From: Limnohabitans sp. JirII-31
GTDB lineage: Bacteria > Pseudomonadota > Gammaproteobacteria > Burkholderiales > Burkholderiaceae_C
Length of the DNA stretch: 64,000 nt
Reading direction: 5' to 3'
NCBI RefSeq assembly: GCF_002778315.1
Contig: NZ_NESA01000002.1
Coordinates: 62,001-126,000 of the forward strand
Part shown: positions 1 through 8,390 of the stretch, piece after piece
How the letters are laid out: every line of letters begins with the position of its first letter
Numbering within the stretch: position 1 is the stretch's first letter
Program-made: the position numbers and the translations under genes
The notes under the pieces: generated by a model
The model's input: only the letters and a program-made list of their open reading frames with translations
The model's database searches: none
What the model was told of the DNA's origin: nothing

Positions 1-697
1 CGAGCACGACTGGCAACTCTCGCTTGACATCGCCGAGGGCCACAAAACAGGCTTCTACTTGGACCAGCGCGACAGCCGCAAAAAATTTTCCGACTACACC
101 CGTCGTTTGCAATTTCAGCGTGTGCTCAACTGTTATTGCTACACAGGAGGCTTCACGGTGGCGGCTTTGGCGGGCGGTGCGGCGCATGTCACGTCCATCG
201 ACTCATCGGGTCCCGCCATTGAACGCGCCCGTGCCAACGTGGCACTGAACGGCTTTGATGCCGAACGCACCACCATGATGGATGCCGACGTCAACGGCTC
301 TTTGCGCCAGTTCCACAAAGAAGGCCGTACGTTTGACGCCATCGTGCTGGACCCTCCCAAGTTCGCACCGTCTGCTGCGCATGCCGACCGTGCGGCGCGG
401 GCCTACAAAGACATCAACCGCTTGGCTTTCAAAATCTTGGAGCCCGGTGGCGTGCTGTTCACCTACAGCTGTTCCGGCGGCATTGGTGCGGAGCTGTTCC
501 ACAAAATCGTGGCGTCTGCGGGCACCGATGCGCATGTGGATGGCTACATCAGCGAGCGCATGCAAGGTGCGCCCGACCACCCCATGACCTTGACTTTCCC
601 CGAGGGCGAATACCTCAAGGGTTTGGTGGTCATGAAAGCGGCTGACCTGGTTGAAAAACCCAGTCACGCCACAATATCCAACGATTCAGTCCTCTAA
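1..697 (+). CDS. rlmI: 23S rRNA (cytosine-C5)-methyltransferase, RlmI-type (5' end outside window)
   Basis: This is the C-terminal part of a SAM-dependent class I methyltransferase. The frame is open from base 2 and ends at TAA 695-697, so the gene starts upstream of the window. Visible motifs are the RlmI-type segment GHKTGFYLDQRDSR at the left edge, the SAM-binding segment NCYCYTGGFTVAALAGG, the active-site motif DPPKF, and YSCSGG with the presumed catalytic Cys of m5C RNA methyltransferases. The family modifies a cytosine of 23S rRNA (C1962 in E. coli). The N-terminal PUA domain expected for RlmI cannot be seen, so the exact subfamily (RlmI against a related YccW-like protein) is inferred from the core only. 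Confidence 0.85.
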   Translation, partial: EHDWQLSLDIAEGHKTGFYLDQRDSRKKFSDYTRRLQFQRVLNCYCYTGGFTVAALAGGAAHVTSIDSSGPAIERARANVALNGFDAERTTMMDADVNGSLRQFHKEGRTFDAIVLDPPKFAPSAAHADRAARAYKDINRLAFKILEPGGVLFTYSCSGGIGAELFHKIVASAGTDAHVDGYISERMQGAPDHPMTLTFPEGEYLKGLVVMKAADLVEKPSHATISNDSVL

Positions 698-717
698 AAA
701 TCACACAAGGCTCCCTC

Positions 718-1806
718 ATGTTGATCCCCGCCACCATCCTGACCGGCTTTTTAGGCTCCGGTAAAACCACCCTCCTCAAGCGCGTGCTGACCGAGGCCCA
801 TGGCCAAAAAATTGCCATCATCGAAAACGAGTTCGGCGAAGAAAACATCGACAACGACATCTTGGTGTCTGACACCAACGAGCAAATCATCCAAATGAGC
901 AATGGCTGCGTGTGTTGCACCATCCGTGAAGACTTGCGCACCACCTTGCAACTGCTGGCGGCTAAAAAGCGCAAAGGCCTGCTCGACTTTGATCGTGTGG
1001 TGATCGAGACCACCGGCTTGGCCGACCCCGGTCCTGTGGCGCAAACCTTTTTCATGGACGATGAGATTGCCGAGAGCTTTCTGCTCGACTCCATCCTGAC
1101 TCTGGTAGACGCCAAGCACGCCGCGCAACAGCTCAACGACCGCCAAGAGGCGCGTCGCCAAGTGGGTTTTGCCGATCAAATTTTCATCAGCAAAGCCGAT
1201 CTGGTGTCACCCCAAGAGCTCGATGCCTTGCAGCACCGCTTGAAACACATGAATCCGCGTGCGCCGCAAAAAGTGGTGCACTTTGGCGAAGTGACCTTGG
1301 CCGAGGTGTTTGACCTGCGAGGCTTCAACCTCAATGCCAAGCTCGACATTGACCCCGACTTTCTGTCGGACGACGCCCACCATGAACACCACCACGGCGA
1401 GCATTGCGACCATCCCTCGCATGCCCACGACCACGCCCACCATGACCATGAGCACGGCGAACATTGCGACCACCCCTCGCATAGCCAGGGTCACCACCAT
1501 CACCACGATGACGACGTGAAGAGCTTCGTCTTCAAGTCGCCGCGCCCGTTTGACCCGGCCAAGCTGGAAGACTTTTTGGGGGCCATCGTCAACATCTATG
1601 GCCCCAAAATGCTGCGCTACAAAGGCGTGCTCAACATGAAGGGCACCGACAAGAAGGTGATCTTCCAAGGTGTGCACCAGCTCATGGGCAGCGATTTGGG
1701 TCCAGACTGGGGCCCCGGTGAAGAGCGCCTGAGCAAGATGGTGTTCATTGGCATTGATTTGCCCAAAGACATCTTGATGCAGGGTTTAGAGAATTCTTTG
1801 GTTTAA
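718..1806 (+). CDS. CobW/G3E-family GTPase, putative metal (zinc) chaperone
   Basis: This 362-residue P-loop GTPase of the COG0523 (CobW/YjiA/ZNG1) family has Walker A GFLGSGKTT (residues 10-18), the metal-binding GCVCC motif (CxCC, residues 64-67), ETTG (switch/Walker B region), the SKAD base-recognition motif and a CobW C-terminal domain. Residues about 218-266 are a His/Asp-rich metal-binding loop made of two near-identical 20-residue units. The family delivers Zn or other metals to client proteins using GTP hydrolysis. The start is ATG 718 with AAGG at 707-710. It lies upstream of a dksA gene whose product has lost its zinc ligands, which fits the known COG0523/DksA association. No Zur box was recognised upstream. 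The metal is inferred, not shown. Confidence 0.9.
   Translation: MLIPATILTGFLGSGKTTLLKRVLTEAHGQKIAIIENEFGEENIDNDILVSDTNEQIIQMSNGCVCCTIREDLRTTLQLLAAKKRKGLLDFDRVVIETTGLADPGPVAQTFFMDDEIAESFLLDSILTLVDAKHAAQQLNDRQEARRQVGFADQIFISKADLVSPQELDALQHRLKHMNPRAPQKVVHFGEVTLAEVFDLRGFNLNAKLDIDPDFLSDDAHHEHHHGEHCDHPSHAHDHAHHDHEHGEHCDHPSHSQGHHHHHDDDVKSFVFKSPRPFDPAKLEDFLGAIVNIYGPKMLRYKGVLNMKGTDKKVIFQGVHQLMGSDLGPDWGPGEERLSKMVFIGIDLPKDILMQGLENSLV
1381..1500 (+). repeat. 60-nt tandem duplication encoding the His-rich metal loop of the CobW protein
   Basis: Bases 1381-1440 and 1441-1500 align at an exact offset of 60 nt. Both carry a GGCGA(G/A)CATTGCGACCA core followed by (T/C)CCCTCGCAT, giving two 20-residue His/Glu/Cys/Asp units in the protein. 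Confidence 0.85.
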
Positions 1807-1854
1807 AGAACTTATCGATTTTCTTCAGCTGAAAGAGTGTTCAGGCTTTGTGGC

Positions 1855-1909
1855 TACAATCCCGCGCGCCAGACCAAAGCCGTGCCGCGTCAGTTCTTGA
1901 CTGCGGCAC
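1855..1909 (+). promoter_or_regulatory. dksA upstream region: -10-like TACAAT and a strong hairpin
   Basis: The 207-nt gap between cobW and dksA contains TACAAT (1855-1860) and, downstream, an inverted repeat GTGCCGC (1882-1888) / GCGGCAC (1903-1909). Inner TCA/TGA pairing extends the stem to about 11 bp with one bulge. A second -10-like TATAAA is at 1916-1921. If transcription starts near 1867, the hairpin lies in the dksA 5' UTR. No good -35 was found for either hexamer, so the promoter choice is unresolved. Confidence 0.4.
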
Positions 1910-2013
1910 ACAGGGTATAAAACCGGGTTTATTCAACTCAAAATGATGAAAAAAATCAGGCCTGAAACTCTTCGCACAGTCACGTGCGGCAACGGCCTGC
2001 CAGGAGACACACC

Positions 2014-3165
2014 GTGAACGCCCAAGCCCGCAAACCCGCTTCCAAGAAGCCTGCGCCTGCTAAAAAAGCCGGTAAAACTGGTGCAACGCCCAAAGCGGTT
2101 GCGAAGAAGATTGTGAAAAAACCTGTGCCAGCCAAAGCAGCGGCAAAGCCCGTCAAATCTGTGACGCCCAAAGCCAAGCCCAAAGCGTCTGTCGTTAAAA
2201 AAGCTGCAGCGCCCAAAGCTGTGGCTAAAAAGGTCGTGACGGTCAAGCCTGTGGCAAAAAAAGCAGCGACATCTAAAGTGGCCGCCAAGCCGGTGGCCAA
2301 AAAAGCGGTGAAAGCTGCTGCGCCCAAGCCGGTAGCTGCCAAAAAAGCAGGCAAGGCAGCGCAAAAGCCTGCTGCGGCTAAAAAGCCGGTTGCCAAAACT
2401 GTTGCCGTCAAAGCAGCTGTCAAACCTGCTGTGAAGGTGGCACCTGCGGCTAAAAAGCCCAAAGCTGAAAAAGTCAAGACCGCCAAAGCTGCTGCACCTG
2501 CCAAAGCGGTGGTTGCTGCCCCTGTGGTGCACGTGGTGCCCGTGATTCCTGGCTACACCCCTGTGGTGCACAAGAAAAACTCCAGAGCGGCCAAGATGGC
2601 TGCTCTGGTGCCTCCTCCGCCCGCTGCGGTGGTGGTGACCAATGCCGCCAAATCGAGCTTCATGCCGATGACCGCTCCCTCTGTTCCCTCGATCGTTCCT
2701 GTGATACCTCAAAAAGACGCCAAACTCGCCAACAATTGGAAATCTAAAACTGCTGACCAGCTCACCGATGCAGAAGTCATCGCCATGCCCGACAGTGAGT
2801 ACATGAACGACATTCAAATGGCGTTCTTTCGCCTCAAGCTCTCCAAGCTGAAAGACGAAGTGCTCAGCAACGCCAGCGAAACCACTGAACATTTGCGCGA
2901 AGACACCGTGGTCACACCTGACCCCGCAGATCGCGCCACCATCGAAGAAGAACACGCGCTTGAGCTGCGCACACGTGACCGTGAGCGCAAGCTGTTGAAA
3001 AAGATCGAACAATCCATCAACCGCATTGATGCGGGTGACTACGGCTATTGCGACGAAACGGGTGAAGCGATTGGTGTGGGTCGTTTGTTGGCCCGTCCCA
3101 CCGCCACTTTGTCGCTTGAAGCCCAAGAACGGCGCGAATTGAAACAAAAAATGTTCGGCGATTGA
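2014..3165 (+). CDS. dksA: RNA polymerase-binding protein DksA with H1-like Lys/Ala-rich N-terminal extension
   Basis: The product has 383 residues against about 150 for E. coli DksA. The start is GTG 2014 with CAGGAGA at 2001-2007; an upstream in-frame GTG at 1984 lacks an RBS. Residues 1 to ~165 are Lys/Ala/Pro repeats of the PVAKKA/KPAAAKK kind seen in bacterial histone H1-like proteins, followed by a Pro/Val-rich linker. Residues ~239-383 are the DksA core: a coiled coil with the conserved tip PDPADRA (DxxDxA, needed for action in the RNAP secondary channel), then DYGYC..TGE and RLLARPTATLSLEAQERRE. Three of four zinc-ligand Cys are replaced (C..T and S..A), so it should fold without zinc. 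DksA works with ppGpp to retune rRNA and biosynthetic promoters. A terminator follows. Confidence 0.9.
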   Translation: MNAQARKPASKKPAPAKKAGKTGATPKAVAKKIVKKPVPAKAAAKPVKSVTPKAKPKASVVKKAAAPKAVAKKVVTVKPVAKKAATSKVAAKPVAKKAVKAAAPKPVAAKKAGKAAQKPAAAKKPVAKTVAVKAAVKPAVKVAPAAKKPKAEKVKTAKAAAPAKAVVAAPVVHVVPVIPGYTPVVHKKNSRAAKMAALVPPPPAAVVVTNAAKSSFMPMTAPSVPSIVPVIPQKDAKLANNWKSKTADQLTDAEVIAMPDSEYMNDIQMAFFRLKLSKLKDEVLSNASETTEHLREDTVVTPDPADRATIEEEHALELRTRDRERKLLKKIEQSINRIDAGDYGYCDETGEAIGVGRLLARPTATLSLEAQERRELKQKMFGD

Positions 3166-3187
3166 TGAATTTTTTCTGTTTGCCATC

Positions 3188-3216
3188 AAAAGCAGGCCAT
3201 TTGCCTGCTTTTTTTT
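3188..3216 (+). terminator. Rho-independent terminator of dksA
   Basis: The stem is AGCAGGC (3191-3197) / GCCTGCT (3203-3209), extended by A/T pairs, with a run of eight T (3209-3216). It lies 22 nt after the dksA stop codon and separates dksA from the dcw cluster. Confidence 0.9.
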
Positions 3217-3374
3217 CGACTCCTCACATCTTGATAAGCCACTTTTACAGGTCGTGCTAAGTGCTTAATTCGTAACGTTTTTTGAGTTTCTGTTTGCTTG
3301 TTGAAGCGGCTGTAAGTCCTTGATTTCATTGAAAAAAGTTAGAAATTGCCCCGCATGATCAAGTTTTCCTGATA

Positions 3375-3410
3375 CAGTGCAATTAAGTGCAATTAAGTGG
3401 TGAAAAGTGC
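3375..3410 (+). promoter_or_regulatory. Four-box MraZ-type operator upstream of mraZ
   Basis: Four copies of (A/C)AGTG(C/G) occur at an exact 10-bp period: CAGTGC 3375-3380, AAGTGC 3385-3390, AAGTGG 3395-3400, AAGTGC 3405-3410. MraZ binds arrays of short GTG/TGGG-type boxes spaced one helical turn apart before its own gene (TGGGN boxes in E. coli, AAAGTG boxes in mycoplasmas). Location and spacing match that rule. A weak -10-like GATACA (3371-3376) overlaps the first box, so bound MraZ would be expected to block transcription. The array is read directly; its function is inferred. Confidence 0.75.
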
Positions 3411-3461
3411 CCGTCACCTTTCTCTCTTGTTTGCTGTCGCTGTTTTTTAGGAAGGTTGCCC

Positions 3462-3890
3462 GTGTTCCAGGGAGCTTCATCGCTGAGTCTTGACGCCAAA
3501 GGTCGTTTGTCGGTTCCGACGCGGCATCGTGACGTCTTGAGCGCGACGGCTGCCGGGCAACTCACCATCACCCGTCATCCGCATGGCTGTTTGATGGTGT
3601 TCCCGCGCCCCGAGTGGGAAAAGTTCCGCGAACGCATTGCCGCCTTGCCGATGAGTGCGCAATGGTGGAAGCGCATCTTCTTGGGCAACGCCATGGATGT
3701 GGAGATGGATGGCACGGGTCGTGTGCTGATTTCGCCTGAGCTGCGCACCGCAGCAGGTATCAGCAAAGACACCATGTTGCTTGGCATGGGCAACCACTTC
3801 GAGCTGTGGGACAAAACCACCTACGAAGCCCAGGAAGCCCAAGCCATGCAGGGCGACATGCCCGATGTCTTCAAGGAATTCTCTTTTTAA
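3462..3890 (+). CDS. mraZ: Transcriptional regulator MraZ
   Basis: This 142-residue protein is the first gene of the dcw cluster. The start is GTG 3462, chosen because the product then begins (M)[23 protein letters not shown] as in the family, with AGGAAGG at 3449-3455. It contains two SpoVT/AbrB-like half-domains, each with the family motif: [13 protein letters not shown] near the N terminus and [13 protein letters not shown] around residue 85. MraZ forms a ring and binds tandem boxes before its own gene, repressing the dcw operon; four such boxes lie 52-87 nt upstream. It is followed by rsmH after 9 nt. Confidence 0.95.
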   Translation: MFQGASSLSLDAKGRLSVPTRHRDVLSATAAGQLTITRHPHGCLMVFPRPEWEKFRERIAALPMSAQWWKRIFLGNAMDVEMDGTGRVLISPELRTAAGISKDTMLLGMGNHFELWDKTTYEAQEAQAMQGDMPDVFKEFSF

Positions 3891-3899
3891 AGGCAGACG

Positions 3900-4823
3900 G
3901 TGGAAACGGCATGCACGCACACCACCGTTCTTTTGCGCGAAGCTGTCGAAGCCCTCGACATTCAGCCCGATGGAACGTACGTCGACGCGACCTTTGGGCG
4001 CGGGGGGCACAGCCGTTTGATCTTGTCCAAGCTCTCGCCTCAGGGGCGGTTGATTGCGTTCGACAAAGACCCCGAAGCAATTGCTGCAGCCCAGAGCATC
4101 CAAGACCCTCGTTTTTCCATCCGCCACCAAGGCTTTACCGACCTGGGCGAGTTGCCGGCGGGCTCAATCGACGGGGTGTTGATGGACTTGGGGGTCAGCT
4201 CGCCCCAGATCGACACGCCCGAGCGGGGCTTTTCATTTCGATTCGACGGTCCCCTGGACATGCGCATGGACACCACCCGTGGCCAGAGCGTGTCTGAGTG
4301 GTTGGCCGATGCAGAACTCCAACACATCGCGGAGGTGATACGTGAATATGGCGAAGAACGGTTTGCTCAACAGATTGCAAAGGCGATTGTTGCTCGCCGA
4401 CAGGAACGGGGCGTGCCTACAAGCACCTCTGAACTGGCCCAGCTCGTGGCTGACACGGTCAAAACCCGCGAGCCGGGCAAGGACCCTGCAACGCGCACAT
4501 TTCAGGCTTTTCGGATTTTCATCAACGCCGAGCTTGAGGAGCTGCAACAGGCGCTAGACGCGTCGTTGCAGGTGCTGCGCACGGGAGGACGGTTGGCTGT
4601 GATCAGTTTCCATTCGTTGGAAGACCGCATCGTCAAACAATTCATCGCGAAACATTCCCGCGAGGTGTATGACCGTCGCGCACCATTTGCGCCGCCTCAG
4701 GTCATGGCGCTCGAGGCCATTGAGCGAATCAAACCCAGTGCCGAAGAAGTGGCTGCCAACCCGCGTTCGCGCAGTGCGATGCTGCGCGTGGCCAAGCGTC
4801 TGGGTGAGGGGACGCAGCCATGA
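3900..4823 (+). CDS. rsmH: 16S rRNA (cytosine1402-N4)-methyltransferase RsmH
   Basis: This 307-residue protein starts at GTG 3900, the only reasonable start in frame, with AAAGGCAG just upstream. It has the SAM-binding motif TFGRGGHS (residues 31-38), FDKDPEA, the [11 protein letters not shown] and [15 protein letters not shown] motifs typical of MraW/RsmH, and the C-terminal segment with [13 protein letters not shown] and [14 protein letters not shown]. It methylates N4 of C1402 in the 16S rRNA decoding centre. Its stop overlaps the ftsL start (ATGA at 4820). Confidence 0.97.
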   Translation: METACTHTTVLLREAVEALDIQPDGTYVDATFGRGGHSRLILSKLSPQGRLIAFDKDPEAIAAAQSIQDPRFSIRHQGFTDLGELPAGSIDGVLMDLGVSSPQIDTPERGFSFRFDGPLDMRMDTTRGQSVSEWLADAELQHIAEVIREYGEERFAQQIAKAIVARRQERGVPTSTSELAQLVADTVKTREPGKDPATRTFQAFRIFINAELEELQQALDASLQVLRTGGRLAVISFHSLEDRIVKQFIAKHSREVYDRRAPFAPPQVMALEAIERIKPSAEEVAANPRSRSAMLRVAKRLGEGTQP

Positions 4824-5113
4824 GCCGCTTGAGCGTGGTGTTGTTCTTGGCGGTGCTGCTGAGTGCTTTGTACTTGGTGCGCACCCAGTATGAATCGCGC
4901 TCGCTCACCACCGAACTCGATCGCGCCACCAGCGAGGCCCGTCGCCTAGAAATTGAGTACGACCGCCTCGACGTGGAGCGTCGCGCCCAAGCCACGCCGC
5001 TGCGCGTGGAAAAATTGGCGCGTGAACAGTTGCGCATGCGCACCATCACCCCCGCCATCACCCAATACGCCACCGTGCCCGGATTGGCTGCTTCAGCGCA
5101 GGTGCAGCCATGA
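4820..5113 (+). CDS. ftsL: Cell division protein FtsL
   Basis: This 97-residue bitopic protein has a short cytoplasmic tip, a TM helix (about residues 4-21) and a periplasmic coiled coil with heptad-like spacing ([29 protein letters not shown]), then the conserved [16 protein letters not shown] segment. FtsL forms the FtsQLB complex that activates FtsW/FtsI. It overlaps rsmH and ftsI by 4 nt each (ATGA), so translation is probably coupled. The identity rests on position, size, topology and the C-terminal motif. Confidence 0.92.
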   Translation: MSRLSVVLFLAVLLSALYLVRTQYESRSLTTELDRATSEARRLEIEYDRLDVERRAQATPLRVEKLAREQLRMRTITPAITQYATVPGLAASAQVQP

Positions 5114-6846
5114 GCAGCCGCAGCGTGCAGTACGCCACCAGCCCCTTGTTGGCCAGCAAGACGCCCGTCTGGCGCAGCCAGTTTGTGGTGGCCTGCATTG
5201 CTTTGGGCTTTATTGGTCTGGTGGCTCGCGCAGCCTATGTGCAGGTGATCGACAACGCCTTCTTCAAGCGTCAAGGTGCTGTGCGTTTCATTCGCACCTT
5301 GGACTTGCCGGCCAACCGCGGACGCATTCTGGACCGCAATGGCCACATCCTGGCCTCCAGCGTGCCTGTGCCCAGTATTTGGGCCAGCCCGGAAGATGTG
5401 GAGCGCGACCCAGTCAAGCTCAAGGCTTTGGCCAAATTGTTGGGCATGAGCCAGGCTGAACTCGATAAAAAATTGCAAGACGAAGACAAGAACTTTGTCT
5501 GGGTCAAGCGTCAGGTGGACGCTTCGGTCGCGAAAGAGATTGAGGCGCTCAAAATCAAAGGCGTCTACGCCCGCAAAGAATACAAGCGCATCTACCCCGA
5601 AGGCGAGGCGGTGGCCCATGTGGTGGGCTTTACCAACGTGGAAAACTTGGGGCAAGAGGGTGTGGAGCTGACCTTCAACAAAGAGCTCGGTGGCAAAGCC
5701 GGCTCGCGTCGCGTCATCAAAGACCGCTTGGGCCGCGTGGTGGAAGACATCGGTGAAATGGTGCCCCCCATTGATGGTCGTGACTTGGAGTTGAGCATCG
5801 ACAGCAAGGTGCAGTACTTTGCCTACGAAAAAATCAAAGAAGCGGTGATCAACAACAAAGCGGCGGCAGGCAGCGTGGTGGTGTTGGACATCAAGACCGG
5901 CGAAATTCTGGCGCTCACCAACTACCCCAGTTACTCCCCAGACAAGCGCGGCAACTTGAGCGGCGCACAGTTGCGCAACCGCGCGTTGACCGACACGTTC
6001 GAGCCCGGCTCCACCATGAAGCCACTGGTCATTGGGTTGGCGCTGGAAAAAGGCATCGTCAAGCCCGAGACCATGATCCAAACCGCACCGGGCAAATTGC
6101 AAATAGGCACTGCCGTGATCTCGGACTCACACGCCCACGGCTTGCTCAGCGTGAACGAAGTCATTCAGAAATCCAGCAACATCGGCACGGTCAAGATTGC
6201 GCTGCAAATGCAGCCCCACGACATGTGGGAAGTGTTCACCCAAGTGGGCTTGGGGCAAAAACCGCAAGTGCCTTTCCCCGGTGCTGTCTCTGGCAAGGTG
6301 CGGGCCTACAAAACCTGGAAGCCCATTGAACAAGCCACCATGAGTTACGGCTACGGTTTGTCGGCCAGTTTGTTCCAACTCGCGCAGGCCTACAGCGTGT
6401 TTGCGCGCGACGGCGAGCTGATTCCGGTGAGCTTGCTCAAAACCCACGACAACATCAGCGGTGCACGCGTGTTCTCGGTGGCCAACGCCACGGCGGTGCG
6501 ACACATGTTGCACTTGGTCACGGGCCCGGGTGGCACCGCCATGAAAGCCCAGACCATGGGCTACTCTGTGGGTGGCAAAACCGGCACCGCACACAAGGTG
6601 GAAGGCAAGGGCTACGCCGGCAAAAAATACCGAGGCTTCTTTGTGGGCATCGCGCCCATTGACAACCCACGCATCGTGGTCGCTGTGATGGTGGACGAGC
6701 CCACCAATGGCTTGTACTTCGGTGGTGATGTGGCGGCTCCTGTGTTCAGCCAAACCGTGCAACAGACCTTGCGCATGATGGGCGTGCAGCCCGACATGGC
6801 GGTCAAGCCCCAAGTGGTGGCCAAGGCTGAGAAGGAGGAGTTTTGA
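5110..6846 (+). CDS. ftsI: Peptidoglycan D,D-transpeptidase FtsI (PBP3)
   Basis: This 578-residue class B PBP of the division septum has an N-terminal TM helix (about residues 24-43), the pedestal domain with NRGRILDRNG, and a transpeptidase domain with nucleophile motif STMK (S301-K304), SSN (355-357) and KTGT (490-493). It crosslinks septal peptidoglycan and pairs with the glycosyltransferase FtsW encoded downstream. Both ends overlap neighbouring genes (ftsL by 4 nt, murE by 1 nt). Confidence 0.97.
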   Translation: MSSRSVQYATSPLLASKTPVWRSQFVVACIALGFIGLVARAAYVQVIDNAFFKRQGAVRFIRTLDLPANRGRILDRNGHILASSVPVPSIWASPEDVERDPVKLKALAKLLGMSQAELDKKLQDEDKNFVWVKRQVDASVAKEIEALKIKGVYARKEYKRIYPEGEAVAHVVGFTNVENLGQEGVELTFNKELGGKAGSRRVIKDRLGRVVEDIGEMVPPIDGRDLELSIDSKVQYFAYEKIKEAVINNKAAAGSVVVLDIKTGEILALTNYPSYSPDKRGNLSGAQLRNRALTDTFEPGSTMKPLVIGLALEKGIVKPETMIQTAPGKLQIGTAVISDSHAHGLLSVNEVIQKSSNIGTVKIALQMQPHDMWEVFTQVGLGQKPQVPFPGAVSGKVRAYKTWKPIEQATMSYGYGLSASLFQLAQAYSVFARDGELIPVSLLKTHDNISGARVFSVANATAVRHMLHLVTGPGGTAMKAQTMGYSVGGKTGTAHKVEGKGYAGKKYRGFFVGIAPIDNPRIVVAVMVDEPTNGLYFGGDVAAPVFSQTVQQTLRMMGVQPDMAVKPQVVAKAEKEEF

Positions 6847-8390
6847 TGCGACACCTCCACAGCCCCCAAGAAGCCGCGCAATGGCTGCACACCCAAGTGC
6901 GCGGTGTGCTGCACACCGACAGCCGACGCGTGACCCCAGGTGATGGCTTCATCGCCTGGCCGGGTGCTGCCAGCGATGGCCGCCGCCACGTGCCAGCGGC
7001 CCTGAAACAGGGCGCGGCAGCTTGCTTGGTCGAGCGCTCCGGCGTGGAGGCTTTCAGCGACACATTCGCTACGGCCGCCAGCACCACCACATCAGACGCC
7101 ATCGCCAGCTACACCGATTTGAAAGCCGCCAGCGGCCCCATCGCTGCGGCCTATTACGAACAACCCAGCCAAGCACTCGATGTGCTGGCCATCACGGGCA
7201 CCAACGGCAAAACCTCCACCGCTTGGTGGTTGGCCCATGCCCTGGGGCGTGTGGGACAGCGCTGTGCCGTGGTGGGCACCTTGGGCGTGGGTGAGTTGGA
7301 CCAACTCGAAGTCACGGGCATGACCACGCCAGACCCCGTGTTGCTGCAAGCACGCTTGCGCGACATGGTCACGCGTGGTGTGCAGGCTTGTGCCATTGAG
7401 GCCTCGTCCATTGGGTTGGCCGAACACCGCCTGGATGGCACCCAGGTGCGCGTGGCTCTGTTCACCAATTTCACGCAAGACCATCTCGACTACCACGGCA
7501 GCATGGCCCGCTACTGGCAGGCCAAAGCTGCCTTGTTCGACTGGCCAGGCCTGGCCGCAGCGGTGGTCAACACCGACGACGCACACGGCGCGCAACTGGC
7601 GCAACAACTCAGCCAACGTGACGATGTGGCGTTGTGGACCGTAGGCATCGTGGCCGATACAACGCATGCCCAGACGCTTGGGGCTCAACCGCAAGAGCGT
7701 CATGTGCAGGCAACGCGGGTGCGTCACGGCGCGCGGGGTTTGAGTTTTGAGGTGGTCGAAGGCGAGCACAGCCACACCCTGCACACCGTGCTGGTGGGCC
7801 ACTACAACGTGAGCAATCTGCTGGGCGTCATCGCTGGCCTGCGCGCCTTGGGCCACAGCTTGGCCGATGCGGTGCAAGCCTGTGCCGATTTGCCTGCCGT
7901 GCCAGGACGCATGCAAGTGGTGGGTCATGCCGACCAACCCTTGGTGGTGGTGGACTACGCCCATACCCCTGATGCCGTGACGCAAGCACTCCATGCGCTG
8001 CGTCCCCTGGCCCAAACCCGAGGCGGTGCCCTGGTGTGCGTGTTGGGTTGTGGCGGTGACCGCGACAGCGCCAAGCGCCCCTTGATGGCTGCTGCTGCCG
8101 AACAGCATGCCGACCGCGTGGTGCTGACCAGCGACAACCCGCGCAGCGAAGACGCTCAAGTCATTCTGGCGCACATGCGGGCAGGCTTGACGCAACCCCA
8201 TGCTGCGCAACACATCCTAGACCGTGGCCAAGCCATTGCCGCTGCGGTCGGCCAAGCGCGTGCGCACGATGTGGTGCTGGTGGCGGGCAAAGGCCACGAA
8301 GATTACCAAGAAGTGCAGGGCGTCAAACTGCCTTTCAGCGACGTGGTCCAAGCCCAAGCAGCTTTGCAGCAGTGGAGGGCGCATGTCTGA
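6846..8390 (+). CDS. murE: UDP-MurNAc-L-Ala-D-Glu:meso-diaminopimelate ligase MurE
   Basis: The product has 514 residues. The start is ATG 6846, overlapping the ftsI stop by 1 nt, with a strong AAGGAGGAG at 6833-6840. It is a Mur ligase with P-loop [10 protein letters not shown] (about residues 116-125) and the DNPR motif (D430-R433) that selects meso-DAP over lysine, so the cell wall is DAP-type. It adds DAP to UDP-MurNAc dipeptide in the cytoplasm. A Ser/Thr/Ala-rich stretch around residues 65-90 looks like a small lineage insert. The end overlaps murF by 8 nt. Confidence 0.97.
   Translation: MRHLHSPQEAAQWLHTQVRGVLHTDSRRVTPGDGFIAWPGAASDGRRHVPAALKQGAAACLVERSGVEAFSDTFATAASTTTSDAIASYTDLKAASGPIAAAYYEQPSQALDVLAITGTNGKTSTAWWLAHALGRVGQRCAVVGTLGVGELDQLEVTGMTTPDPVLLQARLRDMVTRGVQACAIEASSIGLAEHRLDGTQVRVALFTNFTQDHLDYHGSMARYWQAKAALFDWPGLAAAVVNTDDAHGAQLAQQLSQRDDVALWTVGIVADTTHAQTLGAQPQERHVQATRVRHGARGLSFEVVEGEHSHTLHTVLVGHYNVSNLLGVIAGLRALGHSLADAVQACADLPAVPGRMQVVGHADQPLVVVDYAHTPDAVTQALHALRPLAQTRGGALVCVLGCGGDRDSAKRPLMAAAAEQHADRVVLTSDNPRSEDAQVILAHMRAGLTQPHAAQHILDRGQAIAAAVGQARAHDVVLVAGKGHEDYQEVQGVKLPFSDVVQAQAALQQWRAHV

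Noticed and set aside
1933-3189. 418-codon open frame antisense to dksA, His/Arg/Gly/Phe-rich
   Set aside because: It mirrors the Lys/Ala repeats of dksA; composition is abnormal and there is no RBS or family motif.
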